A stretch of DNA of 8,065 nt, from positions 1 through 8,065 of the forward strand of contig JADLDX010000006.1 in assembly GCA_020846515.1 (NCBI GenBank), written 5' to 3'. Source of the stretch: Pirellulaceae bacterium (lineage in GTDB: Bacteria; Planctomycetota; Planctomycetia; Pirellulales; Pirellulaceae). The translations under genes and the position numbers were made by a program. The notes under the pieces were generated by a model. The model saw only the letters and a program-made list of their open reading frames with translations, was not told the origin of the DNA and did not search any database. The first letter of the stretch is position 1. The number at the start of each line of letters is the position of its first letter. Below, one piece after another: positions 7,594-8,065 of this stretch.

Positions 7594-8065
7594 CTATCTG
7601 AAAAATAGACCTGACCCCTTTTTAGTACGCTTGAGAGCATTGGTGACTTGGCTACGTGTTTGGTTGAGCGATGTAGCAAAGAAGCTCGCGCCAGCGGCGC
7701 GAAACTTAACTAAGATTGCGTCGTAGGATCGCAGCTTTCCAAAGTAAGCCACCACAATTTGTGATTTGGGTGAGCACTGTTTCAGTTGCTGGCACAAGTA
7801 TTTGGCTTGAATAAAGCCGTCAGGTGGCATGATCGCAATGACAATAACCGCCGGTTGCTGGGCTTCAACCCAGGCTTGAACATCCGAGGGCAAGGCCTTT
7901 GTATCGGTCCATCGCATCGCAATGTTGTCCTGGTCGAGCGAGTAAGACAAGACCTTAAGCACCAGTTCCTCACTCTCATGGTGCGCAGCGCAGCCCATCA
8001 CGGCGATAGGTTCGGCTTGTGCACTTCCCTCCAAGCCCGCCTCCGAGCCCGCCTCCTGGCCAATC
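7594..8065 (-). CDS. C-terminal part of a protein ending in a cobalamin-binding-like alpha/beta domain (possibly AI-2E-family permease)
   Basis: The frame is open at the right edge and ends at TAG 7596-7594, giving 157 visible residues. An in-frame TTG at 8034 is the only start-like codon noted; I do not think it is the real start, because the residues before it (GQEAGSEAGLEGSAQAEP) read as an inter-domain linker. The domain PIAVMGCAAHHESEELVLK ... VIVIAIMPPDG ... AKYLCQQL ... IVVAYFGK ... FRAAGASFFATSL has the alternating beta/alpha pattern and spacing of B12-binding-like Rossmann domains. The cobalamin DxHxxG motif is degenerate: AAHHES keeps His but not Asp or Gly, so cofactor binding is doubtful. 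From memory, planctomycetal AI-2E-family transporters carry such a C-terminal domain, which would make this its cytosolic tail. The final residues KGSGLFFR come from repeat-like DNA. Confidence 0.6.
   Translation of the reverse strand, partial: IGQEAGSEAGLEGSAQAEPIAVMGCAAHHESEELVLKVLSYSLDQDNIAMRWTDTKALPSDVQAWVEAQQPAVIVIAIMPPDGFIQAKYLCQQLKQCSPKSQIVVAYFGKLRSYDAILVKFRAAGASFFATSLNQTRSQVTNALKRTKKGSGLFFR
7600..7624 (-). repeat. Repeat-like segment at the 3' end of the truncated right-edge gene
   Basis: On the minus strand this reads as a T/A-flanked core AAAAAGGGGTCAGGTCTATT followed by more T. From memory, GGGGTCAGGTCT cores flanked by A and T runs recur around IS200-like (REP-associated tyrosine) transposase genes in many bacteria; no transposase gene is here. 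It encodes the last residues (KKGSGLFF) of the gene, so it may have replaced the original C-terminus. Confidence 0.35.
8031..8054. repeat. 12-bp tandem duplication in the linker of the right-edge gene
   Basis: CCAAGCCCGCCT (8031-8042) is followed directly by CCGAGCCCGCCT (8043-8054), differing at one base. Read on the minus strand it encodes two copies of an EAGx tetrapeptide (EAGS then EAGL). The duplication keeps the reading frame, which fits a flexible linker before the C-terminal domain. Confidence 0.7.

Noticed and set aside
7418..7726. 102-codon plus-strand frame
   Set aside because: It is antisense to the response regulator and the right-edge gene and is Ser/Arg-rich without a domain.

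Overview
The window looks like an ordinary stretch of a bacterial chromosome, most likely a planctomycete of the Pirellulaceae type. That placement is an inference. It rests on the large secreted, Ala/Asp-Pro-Phe-rich helical-repeat protein with a receiver-like domain, the scarcity of Shine-Dalgarno sequences, loosely packed genes with few obvious operons, and a GGCCGG-type intergenic palindrome. There is no rRNA, tRNA, CRISPR array, transposase or phage gene.

Left part (1-3697, minus strand): argH, the last enzyme of arginine biosynthesis, is followed 85 bases later on the same strand by a long gene that runs off the left edge. That second gene (744 codons visible, no stop) encodes an exported or membrane-anchored helical-repeat (HEAT-like) protein. 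It carries an embedded CheY-like fold whose phosphorylation residues are gone. A 389-base divergent spacer (3698-4086) separates argH from the next gene; it holds a possible 45-codon Cys-rich reading frame and a short resemblance to the 5' end of tRNA-Leu.

Middle part (4087-7074, plus strand): a secreted alpha/beta-hydrolase (Ser140/Asp228/His260) is followed by a perfect 12-bp-stem palindrome and then a cytoplasmic 676-residue molybdopterin/[4Fe-4S] oxidoreductase with no electron-transfer partner beside it.

Right part (7141-8065, minus strand): a stand-alone canonical response-regulator receiver domain lies downstream of the C-terminal end of a protein that enters from the right edge. That end is a cobalamin-binding-like alpha/beta domain behind a short repeated linker, probably the tail of a larger protein such as an AI-2E-family permease. 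Its last codons lie in a sequence that resembles a dispersed repeat.

The genes do not form one pathway. They are mostly independent housekeeping or accessory genes, and I do not see a convincing new multi-gene system. The best leads are the degenerate receiver inside the helical-repeat protein, the orphan molybdoenzyme, and the repeat-like sequences at 4955-4990 and 7600-7624.
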